From an uncultured Armatimonadota bacterium (lineage in GTDB: Bacteria; Armatimonadota; Fimbriimonadia; Fimbriimonadales; Fimbriimonadaceae), in assembly GCA_903833215.1 (NCBI GenBank), contig CAILEM010000055.1:1-64000 (forward strand): DNA of 64,000 nucleotides, given 5' to 3'. Numbering within the stretch: the first letter of the stretch is position 1; the number at the start of each line of letters is the position of its first letter. The notes below the pieces were generated by a model. The model had not been told where the DNA came from, searched no databases, and saw only the letters and a list, made by a program, of their open reading frames with translations. This document shows, piece after piece, positions 8,082 to 17,332 of the stretch. A program made the translations under genes and the position numbers.

Positions 8082-9188
8082 CTAGCGGCTCTTGCAGGCG
8101 TCAACTACCAGCCGAATAACATCAGGATCTTGGGCCGCACCGGTGTTTCGATTGAACAGACCGCCGGTATCCCAATACATTGGAATCACACCGTGAGCCA
8201 CGGCTGATTTCGTGACAAAGGCGTCCCACAGCTTTCGGTAGGGCTCCATGCCAGGAAAGTTCTTCTTCATCCCGCAGCAGTATTCGCCGAGTATGACGGG
8301 GACCCCTTGGTCCACGAATGTTGCCTTCAGCTTTTGAAACTCGCCGTCGGTATAGGCTTCATTCGCCCAAGTTTCGGTTGCTTTCGGGTCTGTTGCCGTC
8401 TTGCCCCACTGCCAGATGTTGCTCTTGTCGTTGAGCGTAAAGTTGTAGGGCGAATAGTAGTGGACCTCTAGCATCAGGCGACCTTTCACCGTGTCGGTCG
8501 GTAGCTTTGCGTTAAATTTCACCGAATTGTCGATGTCGGTGTTGTAGGCCTGAACAACCAGGAATCGGTTTGCGTTTCGGCCGCCCGTAGCGCGAACGGT
8601 TTTAACAAAGATTTGATTGAAACCGTTTTGGATCGACGCGTTCTCCTCGGCCGGCGGTGCGTACACACCCTCAACGCCGACTTCATTCGTGCCTGCAAAA
8701 AGCAGATGATCATCGAAATTACGGAAGTTGGTCGCGATCTGGGTCCAGAATTTGCGCAACTTTGAATTCGCTTGTCCCTGTTTGGCGACCGTAGGTTGTA
8801 GCCAACCGCCATCCCAATGGACGTTGATCATTACATAGAGCCCGAACTTGGTTGCTTTCTGTACCACCTCTGTCACGTGGGACATCCACTTGGCGCTAAT
8901 CTGGTTCTCACTGTCGGAATATTGAGTCCACGCGATGGGAATCCGAATGCTCCGGAATCCGGCCTTTTTGACCGCAGCCATGAATGCATCGGTGGTTGGT
9001 GGATTTCCCCAAGACGTTTCGGTGGGAATCGCCTCAAGGGTGTTTCCCAGGTTGATGCCGGGCGACATCAGCCGGATGGCGTTTGACTTGTCAAGAATCT
9101 CACCACCATTGGTTTGGCACACGCCACTGGAGGCAAGGGCCATTGCTGCCACCAGCACATTCAGTCTTCTCGCATTGATTTGTTTCAT
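8082..9188 (-). CDS. Secreted GH5 endoglucanase/cellulase-like enzyme
   Basis: The 368-residue protein has a signal peptide (about residues 1-24) and one GH5 TIM barrel. Visible landmarks are GINLGNTLEA, FRSIRIPIAW, MINVHWDGGW, the acid/base Glu169 in AGTNEVG, the HYYSP strand and the nucleophile Glu302 in VILGEYC. GH5 enzymes cleave beta-1,4-glucans or mannans; the subfamily cannot be fixed here. An SD (GGGAAGA) precedes the ATG. The gene lies 27 bases downstream of the GH42 gene on the same strand and is very likely co-transcribed with it. Confidence 0.92.
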   Translation of the reverse strand: MKQINARRLNVLVAAMALASSGVCQTNGGEILDKSNAIRLMSPGINLGNTLEAIPTETSWGNPPTTDAFMAAVKKAGFRSIRIPIAWTQYSDSENQISAKWMSHVTEVVQKATKFGLYVMINVHWDGGWLQPTVAKQGQANSKLRKFWTQIATNFRNFDDHLLFAGTNEVGVEGVYAPPAEENASIQNGFNQIFVKTVRATGGRNANRFLVVQAYNTDIDNSVKFNAKLPTDTVKGRLMLEVHYYSPYNFTLNDKSNIWQWGKTATDPKATETWANEAYTDGEFQKLKATFVDQGVPVILGEYCCGMKKNFPGMEPYRKLWDAFVTKSAVAHGVIPMYWDTGGLFNRNTGAAQDPDVIRLVVDACKSR

Positions 9189-9215
9189 GGTTATCTTCCC
9201 GTCACCCTCCCGTGG

Positions 9216-11372
9216 CTACTCTACTAAGTCGGCGCCCTTTGCCGGCAGGGTTATGATGCCTGTGAAAGTCTTGCCCGATAATAAGCCCTTCTTTGTCCCA
9301 TTGATCGGGAAGCTCACATCCCCGTAGTTCGTGTTGACGTAGAAAACTCTTCCGTCGACGACACGTGCGTAAACTCCATCGGGTGTCGATAATCCATCGG
9401 TGATCCCAGCCGCCTTCTTAACCACTTCCAGCACCGGCCCAATCGCGGAGACATTCGATTCTGTGGCCATGTAGAAAGCTTGGCCCTTTCCGAATTTGTT
9501 CACGGTCAGGATAGGGAACTTGTCTGGCAGGTAAGAGTTGGTGATCTCGCCGAGAACAATTGCTGTGCGTGGCTCGAGCAACTCATAGTAGGTTGCGGTG
9601 GAGTTTACGGTTTGTCCGTTGAGCGAGTAATGAACTCCACCATCGTTTCTGTAAAAAGCCGCCGTCCGTAAGCCAAATACGTCGCTGAGTCTGCCAGGAA
9701 GGGTTGTCTCAAACCATTGCGCGTGGTCATCGACCTTTGCGCTGTATCCAGTCATTAGCGCCGTCCCACCGTTCTCAACGTAGGTGCGAATGGCCTTGGC
9801 GCTTGCTTCATCCATCAGGTACAGGGCAGGGACGACCACCAGTTTGTACTTGCTAAGGTCTTCATGGGCGATATTAATCACCGCCGCGTCGATGTTCTTT
9901 TTGTAAAGAGGCTCAAATGCAGCTTGAACTTGATCGCCGTACCCCGTTTTGAAATATTGCTTGGTGGTGCTAGACGGTCCGTTTGGGGCCGACGAAGTCG
10001 CACTCTCGAAGGAGTAAGCGATGGCTACTTCCGGCTGGAAGTAGCGCGGGAAGCCGTACTTCGCCAACGTCTTGAAATCCGAGGCGATGTGGCCCCATTC
10101 ATTCACCTTCCACGAGGGAACTCCGTCATGATCAACCAAGCCGAACAAGGCTTGCTCTTCGCCACCGGCATGGCTGTTGAATGTCCACGCCATGACACCC
10201 TGGGCACCAACGAGGAGCGTCACGAAGGCAAGCATTCGGCTGCGACCAGGGTCGCCATACCAGCCACCACCGCCCGCCGTGAACTCGTTGAGCCAGACTG
10301 GATTCTGTAGCGCTCCCTTGGTAAGCATGATCTGGTAAGAACCATCGATCGCGCCGCCAGCGTAAAAGCCCATCGCTCCAAAAGAGACGTAATCCTTGTA
10401 GCTTGAGAGATAGTCAAATCCTCTGCGCCAAGCGTAATCCCATAGGTTGGACAGCGTCGGTGTCTGCGGCATGTACTTGCGACGCAAATGCTCCAAGTCC
10501 ATCAAGTTCTCGACCGTGATATCGGACCAAAATCGATGGAGATCAAGATATCGCTCGGCCGGACCGGGACCGTTCTTCAGAGGCAAGTCAACGTCCTCAA
10601 AATGGTTCAGCCTGCGGGACCATCGTTGGGTTGCCCACACTCGGTTCAGAGTTTCGATGGAGCCGTATCGCTTCCGCAGCCAATCGATAAAGCGACGTCG
10701 ATCTGCCTCGGAATAGGACATCATCCCATTCCCGACCTCATTGTTGTATCCAATCGCCACGATGGACGGGTGCTTCGCATAGCGCGCGAGCATTTTATCG
10801 GCGAGGCGCTTGATGCAGCGGCGATAGTCTGGATCACTGATGTTGTCCATGTACCGTTCGGCAGGAGGAACGCGATTTCCGTCCTGATTCACGATATCGA
10901 CGCCAGGGTGCATGCGATGCAACCATATCGGCGCGGGGCTGCCAGGAATATCGAGAACGACGCGGATGCCCGCATCATGCATCTGGTCGAGGATCTTGTC
11001 GAACCAGCTGAACTCGAATTTGCCGTCCGACGGTTCAAATGAGTCCCACGATAGGTCACCCATGCGAACCACGTTGAAGCCCGCTGACTTCATGATCGCA
11101 ATGTCGGCTTTGATCTGCTCAAGGCTCCGATCGATGGGCTGATAGCAGGTCCCTACAAATAGTTGGCCGGGCCCGGGACCAGGAATGCTCGACGCGGTTG
11201 GACCACCTTGGGGCAGAGAAGTCTTGCTTTGAACAGTTTTGTGGTTCATGGTTGTCGGATTGTCCAGTTTAGGCATAAACGGATCAGGAGCAACGTGCAA
11301 ATCCTGGGCTTCCGCGCACGCGCAAGAGACGACCGCAGCGCATACACCTGCGACCCTGAAGAACCTCATCAT
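9216..11372 (-). CDS. Secreted GH42 beta-galactosidase-like enzyme
   Basis: A multidomain GH42 enzyme, 718 residues from the preferred ATG 11372, which gives a good signal peptide (MRFFRVAGVCAAVVSC). The frame stays open to 11423. Domain A is a TIM barrel with FNVVRMGDLSWDSFEP, the acid/base Glu212 in GYNNEVG and the nucleophile Glu363 in VWLNEFTAGG. Next comes a trimerisation-like domain B (LYLMDEASAKAIRTYVENGG) and a C-terminal beta domain. GH42 enzymes remove terminal beta-galactosides. A CATACT hexamer eight bases before the ATG could be its -10 element. First gene of the GH42-GH5 operon, divergent from the AraC regulator. Confidence 0.92.
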   Translation of the reverse strand: MMRFFRVAGVCAAVVSCACAEAQDLHVAPDPFMPKLDNPTTMNHKTVQSKTSLPQGGPTASSIPGPGPGQLFVGTCYQPIDRSLEQIKADIAIMKSAGFNVVRMGDLSWDSFEPSDGKFEFSWFDKILDQMHDAGIRVVLDIPGSPAPIWLHRMHPGVDIVNQDGNRVPPAERYMDNISDPDYRRCIKRLADKMLARYAKHPSIVAIGYNNEVGNGMMSYSEADRRRFIDWLRKRYGSIETLNRVWATQRWSRRLNHFEDVDLPLKNGPGPAERYLDLHRFWSDITVENLMDLEHLRRKYMPQTPTLSNLWDYAWRRGFDYLSSYKDYVSFGAMGFYAGGAIDGSYQIMLTKGALQNPVWLNEFTAGGGGWYGDPGRSRMLAFVTLLVGAQGVMAWTFNSHAGGEEQALFGLVDHDGVPSWKVNEWGHIASDFKTLAKYGFPRYFQPEVAIAYSFESATSSAPNGPSSTTKQYFKTGYGDQVQAAFEPLYKKNIDAAVINIAHEDLSKYKLVVVPALYLMDEASAKAIRTYVENGGTALMTGYSAKVDDHAQWFETTLPGRLSDVFGLRTAAFYRNDGGVHYSLNGQTVNSTATYYELLEPRTAIVLGEITNSYLPDKFPILTVNKFGKGQAFYMATESNVSAIGPVLEVVKKAAGITDGLSTPDGVYARVVDGRVFYVNTNYGDVSFPINGTKKGLLSGKTFTGIITLPAKGADLVE

Positions 11373-11481
11373 ATGAGGGCAGTATGTCACCGCTCGAGTT
11401 GGCCAAGGCGAGGCTTGAACCATTGGCTACTCTCGATGCACGTTGATATATTTGGACTCACATGCTCATTTTAGAGAACTT

Positions 11482-11496
11482 AGTTTGCACTAAACT
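11482..11496. promoter_or_regulatory. Possible operator in the GH42/AraC divergent region
   Basis: AGTTT-N5-AAACT (11482-11486, 11492-11496) is a small inverted repeat inside the 193-base divergent spacer, 70 bases upstream of the araC-like gene and 110 bases upstream of GH42. It is a reasonable AraC-protein or general operator candidate, but arms of five bases can arise by chance. Confidence 0.25.
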
Positions 11497-11565
11497 CCTC
11501 AGAGTGGCGGACACAGATGACAATCTGGGCTTCTTGCGTTTCCTACACACTAGAATAAGGGTTCA

Positions 11566-12339
11566 ATGGACCCGCCTGCACTGAAAATCGTCTACTCAGG
11601 AGGTTTCGATGGCGATGGTGATTATCCCGACCACCGGCACGAGAATGCCTGGGAGTTGCTCTATTTGCGTGAAGGAACCATCACAGAGAGATCTGGAGAC
11701 AGCACATACATTTTGGAGCCGGGTGCATTCGTGGTGCATGCGCCTGGCGTCGTCCATGGTGACTCGGCGGAAGGAAAGTACTTTCTCTATCACGTTTTGG
11801 TTTCCTCAGACCGTCCGTTGGAATGGCCCACATTTGGCCGAGAAGAAGAAACCGGGCCCATCGGGGCTCTCTTGGGAATTATCGTCAACGAGTGGTACAA
11901 CAACTTTCTTAACCGGGAAGCCGCCTTAAGAAACGCAGCGGTCTTGCTCAATATCTTGTTGAAGCGGCATGCTGGTGGTGAGCAACAAAGGAATATCGCC
12001 CTCGCGATCGTGAATCAAGCACGCGGCATCTTGCGTCGCGAGTTTCGACAAACGATCGAATTTGAGAGCATCGCCCGGCAACTCAATATTTCGAGGTCAA
12101 CTCTGTACACCCATTTCCATAAAATCCTTGGAAAGACGCCTCAGCAAGAGCTTGATCGAATTCGATTACGGCATGCGGTCTATCTCCTCAGGCATTCAAA
12201 ATTGCCGATCGATCAAATCGCCGAAAATTCCGGCTACTGCTCCTCAAGCCACCTGACACGAAAGCTTCGAGCGATCTACCAAAGAACTGCCAGTGAGATA
12301 CGAAAGACCATGGTGACGAAGGAGTCTGGAAGGGAATGA
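11566..12339 (+). CDS. AraC-family transcriptional regulator
   Basis: The 257-residue protein has an N-terminal cupin (HRHENAWELLYLREG at about 23-37, then EPGAFVVHAPGVVHG), which binds the inducer. The C-terminal AraC/XylS DNA-binding domain carries two helix-turn-helix motifs: SIARQLNISRSTLYTHFHKILGKTP and IDQIAENSGYCSSSHLTRKLR. It is divergent from GH42-GH5 and its stop overlaps an upstream ATG of GH2, so it probably controls all three glycosidases in response to a sugar released from the substrate. TAGAAT lies nine bases before the ATG. Confidence 0.92.
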   Translation: MDPPALKIVYSGGFDGDGDYPDHRHENAWELLYLREGTITERSGDSTYILEPGAFVVHAPGVVHGDSAEGKYFLYHVLVSSDRPLEWPTFGREEETGPIGALLGIIVNEWYNNFLNREAALRNAAVLLNILLKRHAGGEQQRNIALAIVNQARGILRREFRQTIEFESIARQLNISRSTLYTHFHKILGKTPQQELDRIRLRHAVYLLRHSKLPIDQIAENSGYCSSSHLTRKLRAIYQRTASEIRKTMVTKESGRE

Positions 12340-12419
12340 AGCAGAAAGAGGTCGCTTGGTTCAAATGCATCGACCGCAACAAGGGCGTTCACCCTATCTC
12401 GCGACGAGGAAAATGGCTA

Positions 12420-14858
12420 ATGAATATGGTTGAAATGGTTTTGCGAACGTGTGTCGGGATGGCCTTAACTGCGTTGTCGATGATCACTTTTGCCAGCACG
12501 GACGGTCGAGAAGTATTTTCGCTTGACCCGGCTTGGCGATTTCATCTTGGGGACATCCATCCCACATCTTTCCGTGCGAACGGCGATGAAGCTGAGGGCG
12601 GTGCCAAGGGCACCGGAGCATGGGGGGCGGCTGCACCAGCCTACGACGACAAAAGTTGGAGGATGCTTGACCTGCCCCACGATTGGGTTGTGGAGCAACC
12701 ATTCAACCAAAAATACGTGCGGAACCAGGGTTACCGCCCACGTGGCATCGGTTGGTACCGTCGTCAGTTCAAGTTGGCCTCTTCAGATCGTAGCAAGCAC
12801 CTCGAAATTCAGTTCGACGGTGTCTCCACCCACTGTGCGGTTTGGTTCAATGGCTCGCCGGTGTATCGAAGTTGGAACGGCTACGCCTCCTTCTCCATAG
12901 ACATCACTCCCCTCGCGCATTTCGGCGACAGTCCAAACACACTGGCCGTTCGAGTTGATGCTGAAGACATGGAGGGATGGTGGTACGAAGGAGGTGGGAT
13001 CTACCGCCATACCTGGCTGGTAAAGCGGAGCCCCGTTCACATCGTGACAGATGGGGTCTTCGCCAACCCGATCAAGGGTTCCAGCGAACGCTGGACCATT
13101 CCTGTGGAGGCAACCGTAGAAAATGCAAGCGCCTCAGCTTCCAGTTCTTTGGTGGAAGTTGAGATTGCTAACCCGCAAGGAAAGATAGTCGCTCGCGGCT
13201 CGACGCATGTTAACGTTGAACCCTGGCAAAGGGCAGTTGCGAAGCATTCCGTACCGGTAGCCTCTCCGCAACTGTGGTCGCTTGAGCATCCCAACTTGTA
13301 CTCGGTGACGACAAAGGTTTTAAGCGCAGGGAAGTCCGACTCCGTGACGACTAAGTGCGGATTTAGAACGATTCATTTCGATGCAAAGAAAGGTTTCTTC
13401 CTGAACGATCACCGGGTTGAGATTCAGGGTGCGTGCTGTCACCAAGATCACGCTGGAGTTGGCGTCGCCGTGCCAGATTCTCTCTTGGAATTTCGTCTTC
13501 GAAAGCTCAAGGAAATGGGGACCAACGCTTACCGATGCGCCCATAACCCACCAGCCAAGGAGTTGCTGGACTTCTGTGATCGCATGGGGATTCTTGTGAT
13601 GGATGAAAACCGTCACTTCAACACGTCCGCCGAGTGTCTCAACCAGCTTGAGTGGTTGGTTCGTCGAGACCGAAATCATCCGAGCGTCATCTTGTGGTCG
13701 TTGTTCAACGAGGAGAACGCCCTCCAAGGAAACGAGCAAGGTCGCCAGATGGTTCGCCGCATGGCGGGAGTTGTGAAGGCACTGGACAAGACGAGGCCGG
13801 TGACCGCTGCGCAGAACGGTGGCCAACTCGACGGTACGCGGGCCAACCTGCAAAATGCGTCAATGGAACTCGACGTGATAGGGATCAACTACCAAGTCGA
13901 TAAGTACAAAGCGATCCGTGCTGCCTACCCAGATAAGCCGATCATCAGCTCGGAGGACACATCGCAGGTAATGACCCGAGGTGCATTCACTACCGATTGG
14001 AACAAGCTCTCGCTGGCATCATACGACGATAAATATCCCGGCTGGTCCTCAGAAAATCGAGGCGATTGGCAGGCAATTGCTCAACAGCCTTCCTTTGGCG
14101 GAGGGTTCATTTGGACAGGATTCGACTATCGTGGTGAGCCGCCTCCCTTCGGCTGGCCGGCGGTAAGTTCCTATTTCGGATGTTTGGACTTGTGCGGATT
14201 TCCCAAAACAGCCTTCTACATTCGGCAAGCGCTTTGGGTGCACGACCGCCCGATCCTCACTCTGGTGCCTCACTGGAACTGGGCTGGGAAAGAAGGGCAA
14301 AACATCAGGGTGATGGCGCTCAGTAACGCCGAAACCGTATCACTCTTCCTGAACGGCAAGCTGATCGGAGAAAAGCCGGTGGATCCGTTCCGAATGGTTG
14401 AGTGGCAGGTCCCATACGCCGCCGGCACGCTCTCCGCCGTCGCGAAAAATCAGGGAAAAGAAGTAGCACGATACGCCGTGGAAACGACCGGTGAGCCTGT
14501 CGCCCTGCGGTTGACTCCTGACCGGAAAACGCTCGCGTGCGATGGGGATGACGCCCAGCCAGTGACGGTCGAAGTAGTCGACGCACTAGGACGTCCTGTG
14601 CCGACCGCCAACCTCATGGTTGAGTTCGAAACAGACGGTCCCGGCGGCATTATCGGTGTCGGAAACGGAGATCCGACGAGCCACGAACCCGAAAAAGGCA
14701 ACAAGCGAAGCCTATTCAACGGCCTGGCTCAGGTGATCGTTCAGAGTAGAAGAGGGCAAAAGGGTCCATTGACACTTCGTGCCAAAGCCGTGAATTTACG
14801 AACAGCCGAGATAATGATCGATGTCAAGATGCGTCCAGCACCTAGTGAGGGGCTGTAA
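12420..14858 (+). CDS. Secreted GH2 beta-galactosidase-like enzyme
   Basis: A GH2 enzyme of 812 residues. Domains in order: signal peptide, sugar-binding jelly roll (WYRRQFKL, EIQFDGVSTHCAVWFNG), immunoglobulin-like domain, TIM barrel with acid/base Glu431 in LFNEEN and nucleophile Glu512 in IISSEDTS, DUF4982-like domain (VSLFLNGKLIGEKPV) and a C-terminal Ig-like domain. It removes non-reducing beta-glycosides, probably galactose. ATG 12420 is chosen because GAGGA lies nine bases upstream and a signal peptide begins there. An in-frame ATG at 12336 overlaps the araC stop and would add 28 non-signal residues. Confidence 0.92.
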   Translation: MNMVEMVLRTCVGMALTALSMITFASTDGREVFSLDPAWRFHLGDIHPTSFRANGDEAEGGAKGTGAWGAAAPAYDDKSWRMLDLPHDWVVEQPFNQKYVRNQGYRPRGIGWYRRQFKLASSDRSKHLEIQFDGVSTHCAVWFNGSPVYRSWNGYASFSIDITPLAHFGDSPNTLAVRVDAEDMEGWWYEGGGIYRHTWLVKRSPVHIVTDGVFANPIKGSSERWTIPVEATVENASASASSSLVEVEIANPQGKIVARGSTHVNVEPWQRAVAKHSVPVASPQLWSLEHPNLYSVTTKVLSAGKSDSVTTKCGFRTIHFDAKKGFFLNDHRVEIQGACCHQDHAGVGVAVPDSLLEFRLRKLKEMGTNAYRCAHNPPAKELLDFCDRMGILVMDENRHFNTSAECLNQLEWLVRRDRNHPSVILWSLFNEENALQGNEQGRQMVRRMAGVVKALDKTRPVTAAQNGGQLDGTRANLQNASMELDVIGINYQVDKYKAIRAAYPDKPIISSEDTSQVMTRGAFTTDWNKLSLASYDDKYPGWSSENRGDWQAIAQQPSFGGGFIWTGFDYRGEPPPFGWPAVSSYFGCLDLCGFPKTAFYIRQALWVHDRPILTLVPHWNWAGKEGQNIRVMALSNAETVSLFLNGKLIGEKPVDPFRMVEWQVPYAAGTLSAVAKNQGKEVARYAVETTGEPVALRLTPDRKTLACDGDDAQPVTVEVVDALGRPVPTANLMVEFETDGPGGIIGVGNGDPTSHEPEKGNKRSLFNGLAQVIVQSRRGQKGPLTLRAKAVNLRTAEIMIDVKMRPAPSEGL

Positions 14859-14994
14859 GCACCCAGTCTCTGTCGACATAATGCACGCCTTCGGACGGCT
14901 CGTTGAAACTTGCCTAGAATGTGACTTGGCTTTGTTTCGTTGGGACTTTAGCCGAGCACTTTACGTATTCACTGTTTAGAACAAAGGAGCTACT

Positions 14995-15855
14995 ATGTGC
15001 GACCAGAAACATTTCGATGATGACCTTCAGGAATTTGAGCGCCAGGGCCTGATTACAAGGAGACAATTTGGCGTTATGTTGGGAGCAGGCATGGCCATGA
15101 TGCTTCCGAAAGTTGCCAATCCCGCGACCGTTACCGAATCTGAGGTGACGATCACGACTCCTGATGGAGTGGCCGATTGCTACTTCGTTCACCCTTCAAG
15201 CGGATCTGCCCCCGGCGTTCTGATTTGGCCGGACATCTTTGGTCTTCGACCTGCTTTCCGCACGATGGGCAAGCGTCTTGCTGAGTCGGGATATTCGGTC
15301 CTTGTCGTCAACCCGTTCTACCGCACGCTCAAGGCACCAACAGCCCCGAAAGGTACCGCGACGCCGATCCAGGACGTTATCCCCCTGGCAAGGAGTCTGA
15401 ACGAGACCACTCAATTGAAGGATGCCAAGGCGTTTATCGCTTGGATGGATGCGCAACGTTCTGTGGCCAAGAATCGCCATATTGGTACTCAGGGTTACTG
15501 TATGAGCGGTCCGATCGCCTTCCGCACCGCCGCCGCAGTTCCAGGTCGTGTAGGTGCAGTCGCCAGCTTCCACGGTGGTGGTCTTGTCACCGATCAACCC
15601 AACAGCCCGCATCTTGAAGCAGCTCGAAGCAAAGCCCAGTTCCTCGTAGCGATCGCTGCTAATGATGACGCCCGATCGCCGGACGACAAGACGACGCTGA
15701 AGGAAGCCTTCGAAAAAGCGAAGCTGCATGCTGAGATTGAAGTCTACGAAGGTGCCGCTCACGGCTGGTGTCCACCCGATTCGTCGGTCTATAGCGAGCC
15801 TAGAGCCGAAAAGGCATGGGCAAGACTACTCGCACTGTACGGAAAGGCTCTCTAA
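14995..15855 (+). CDS. Tat-exported dienelactone-hydrolase-family protein
   Basis: The 286-residue alpha/beta hydrolase has a twin-arginine signal (ITRRQFGVMLGAGMAMML, about residues 21-38). The dienelactone hydrolase triad is complete: nucleophile Cys in GYCMSG (near 169), Asp in ANDDARSP and His in AAHGWC. The oxyanion region is PDIFGLRPAFRTMG. The family hydrolyses dienelactones or other esters and lactones. A good SD (AAAGGAG) lies six bases before the ATG. A rho-independent terminator follows at 15887. Confidence 0.92.
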   Translation: MCDQKHFDDDLQEFERQGLITRRQFGVMLGAGMAMMLPKVANPATVTESEVTITTPDGVADCYFVHPSSGSAPGVLIWPDIFGLRPAFRTMGKRLAESGYSVLVVNPFYRTLKAPTAPKGTATPIQDVIPLARSLNETTQLKDAKAFIAWMDAQRSVAKNRHIGTQGYCMSGPIAFRTAAAVPGRVGAVASFHGGGLVTDQPNSPHLEAARSKAQFLVAIAANDDARSPDDKTTLKEAFEKAKLHAEIEVYEGAAHGWCPPDSSVYSEPRAEKAWARLLALYGKAL

Positions 15856-15886
15856 AAGGAGCCCCATACCGACCGTATAATTAAGT

Positions 15887-15921
15887 CGCGTTGACCAAGC
15901 GAATGCAGCCTGGTCAACGCG
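15887..15921 (+). terminator. Rho-independent terminator after the DLH gene
   Basis: An 11-bp perfect stem (CGCGTTGACCA at 15887-15897, complement at 15911-15921) with a 13-base loop is followed by a T-rich stretch. It starts 31 bases after the stop. Confidence 0.85.
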
Positions 15922-16020
15922 TTCTATTCCGAGTGTTTTCTGTTTTTGTCTCTAGGATGCGAAACTGAAGCGTTGATGTACGTTCTTGAGGTCAAGTGGT
16001 CTTAATGTGGGAGAAAGAAA

Positions 16021-16683
16021 ATGTTCATCCAGTACATTTGGCGCTACCCCATAAAGACGATGGCTGGCGAGCTTCTACAAGAGGCCCAAATCGGCGAATT
16101 TGGAATTGAAGGCGACCGAATCGTGCATGTTGAGCGAGCCGATGGACATGTCATTACCTCTCGCACCCATGCGGGGTTTCTCGGTCACAGGGGCACGCTT
16201 GCCACGGATGGAAAGCCACTGGTTGATGGCAGACCCTGGAATAGCGAAAGTGTCGCCCGGGATATCGAGAAAATTGGTGGACAGGGCGCAAGACTTGTTG
16301 CCAATGAAGGGTCGGAGCGATTTGACGTCTTGCCCTTGCTCGTAACGACAGATGGCGCAATTGAGGCGTTTGGGGAAGATTACCGACGACTGCGTCCAAA
16401 TATCGTGATCGGCAGCGCGTACGGATTGGTTGAACGAACCTGGGAAGGTGGGTATTTGCAGGTAGGCAAAGTGCTTATTGGTGTTCAAGACCTGCGATTG
16501 AGGTGCATCATGACCTCCTTCGACCCAGATACCCTTGAGCAAAACAAGCAAGTAACCCAAGGCATCTATAAGCGATTCGAGGGCAAACTTGCGCTAAATT
16601 GTTACGTCCTTGAAGGCGGAGCCATCGCAGTTGGTGACTCGGTGGAGTTCTTCAAGGATCGAACTCTTGCTCGGCCCGCATAG
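16021..16683 (+). CDS. MOSC domain protein
   Basis: A 220-residue MOSC protein with the N-terminal MOSC_N-like beta-barrel start (IQYIWRYPIKTMAGE, FGIEGDRI) and a C-terminal MOSC core. The core carries LRLRCIMTSFDPDT with the conserved Cys thought to bind molybdenum cofactor sulfur, then LALNCYVLEGGAIAVGDSV. Proteins of this type act in molybdenum-cofactor sulfur handling or reduction of N-hydroxylated substrates. GGGAGAAAG precedes the ATG as SD. It is convergent with the FMN reductase at 16693. Confidence 0.88.
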   Translation: MFIQYIWRYPIKTMAGELLQEAQIGEFGIEGDRIVHVERADGHVITSRTHAGFLGHRGTLATDGKPLVDGRPWNSESVARDIEKIGGQGARLVANEGSERFDVLPLLVTTDGAIEAFGEDYRRLRPNIVIGSAYGLVERTWEGGYLQVGKVLIGVQDLRLRCIMTSFDPDTLEQNKQVTQGIYKRFEGKLALNCYVLEGGAIAVGDSVEFFKDRTLARPA

Positions 16684-16692
16684 ATTGCAGCG

Positions 16693-17259
16693 CTAATTGT
16701 TTCTATGGGCTTGAACGAAGGCGCTCAACTCGCCGATAAGCCGTGAAACGCGCTTGGTCGACTTCTCAGAGGAGAGCTTATTGTCCCCTGAGAAATCGGC
16801 TTCGCCGAGTTCAATATGCGTCGGTGCGAGCCACGCTCTAAGCTCACGTGCGCAATCACGCATGGCGGCAAACGTGGTCGAATCGTTTATCGCGATGAGA
16901 CCCACTGGGCGGCCCTGGAAGTACGGCTCAGGATCGCCAGACAGCAGCTCTGCAAAGTCGAGCATGTTCTTGAACACGCCGCTCACGGTTCCGTGATAGG
17001 TTGGGCTTACCCAGACCATGGCATCGGCACCTCGGTGCAGTTCCACCAACCGCTCGATGCCTGCGTGATTGGGCGCATAGTCCTCCAACTCGAAATCAGG
17101 CACGTACATTGGCAGTGCCAAGTCCCTCGGGTCTGCAATCTCAACTCGGAATCCCATCCCCTCCGCCATCTCACGAATGGCTTCGCAAGTTGCGAAACTG
17201 TAAGAAGGCGACCGCAAACTCCCCGAGAGGCAAAGTAATGTGAAGGGTGGGCTGGACAT
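16693..17259 (-). CDS. NAD(P)H-dependent FMN reductase
   Basis: The 188-residue flavodoxin-fold protein shows LCLSGSLRSPSYSFATCEAI (phosphate-binding loop for FMN), then MVWVSPTYHGTVSGVFKNMLDF, the signature of the NADPH-dependent FMN reductase/chromate reductase family, and RPVGLIAI. It reduces FMN, quinones or similar acceptors with NAD(P)H in the cytosol. An AATACT hexamer lies about 10 bases before the ATG. Its stop is nine bases from that of the MOSC gene. Confidence 0.9.
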   Translation of the reverse strand: MSSPPFTLLCLSGSLRSPSYSFATCEAIREMAEGMGFRVEIADPRDLALPMYVPDFELEDYAPNHAGIERLVELHRGADAMVWVSPTYHGTVSGVFKNMLDFAELLSGDPEPYFQGRPVGLIAINDSTTFAAMRDCARELRAWLAPTHIELGEADFSGDNKLSSEKSTKRVSRLIGELSAFVQAHRNN

Positions 17260-17318
17260 GGCTCATAAGAGTATTCCCGTAATTCTGATCTCCATTGCGG
17301 TCTCCCAGATTTCGCCGC

Positions 17319-17332
17319 TAAAATGAAGTGTG
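17319..17332 (+). promoter_or_regulatory. Leaderless promoter (TAAAAT-N5-GTG)
   Basis: TTGCGG at 17295-17300 and TAAAAT at 17319-17324 are separated by 18 bases, a fair sigma-70-type pair. The GTG start follows five bases later, implying a leaderless transcript. Confidence 0.5.

Noticed and set aside
10488-11042. 184-residue plus-strand frame
   Set aside because: Antisense to GH42; no independent support.
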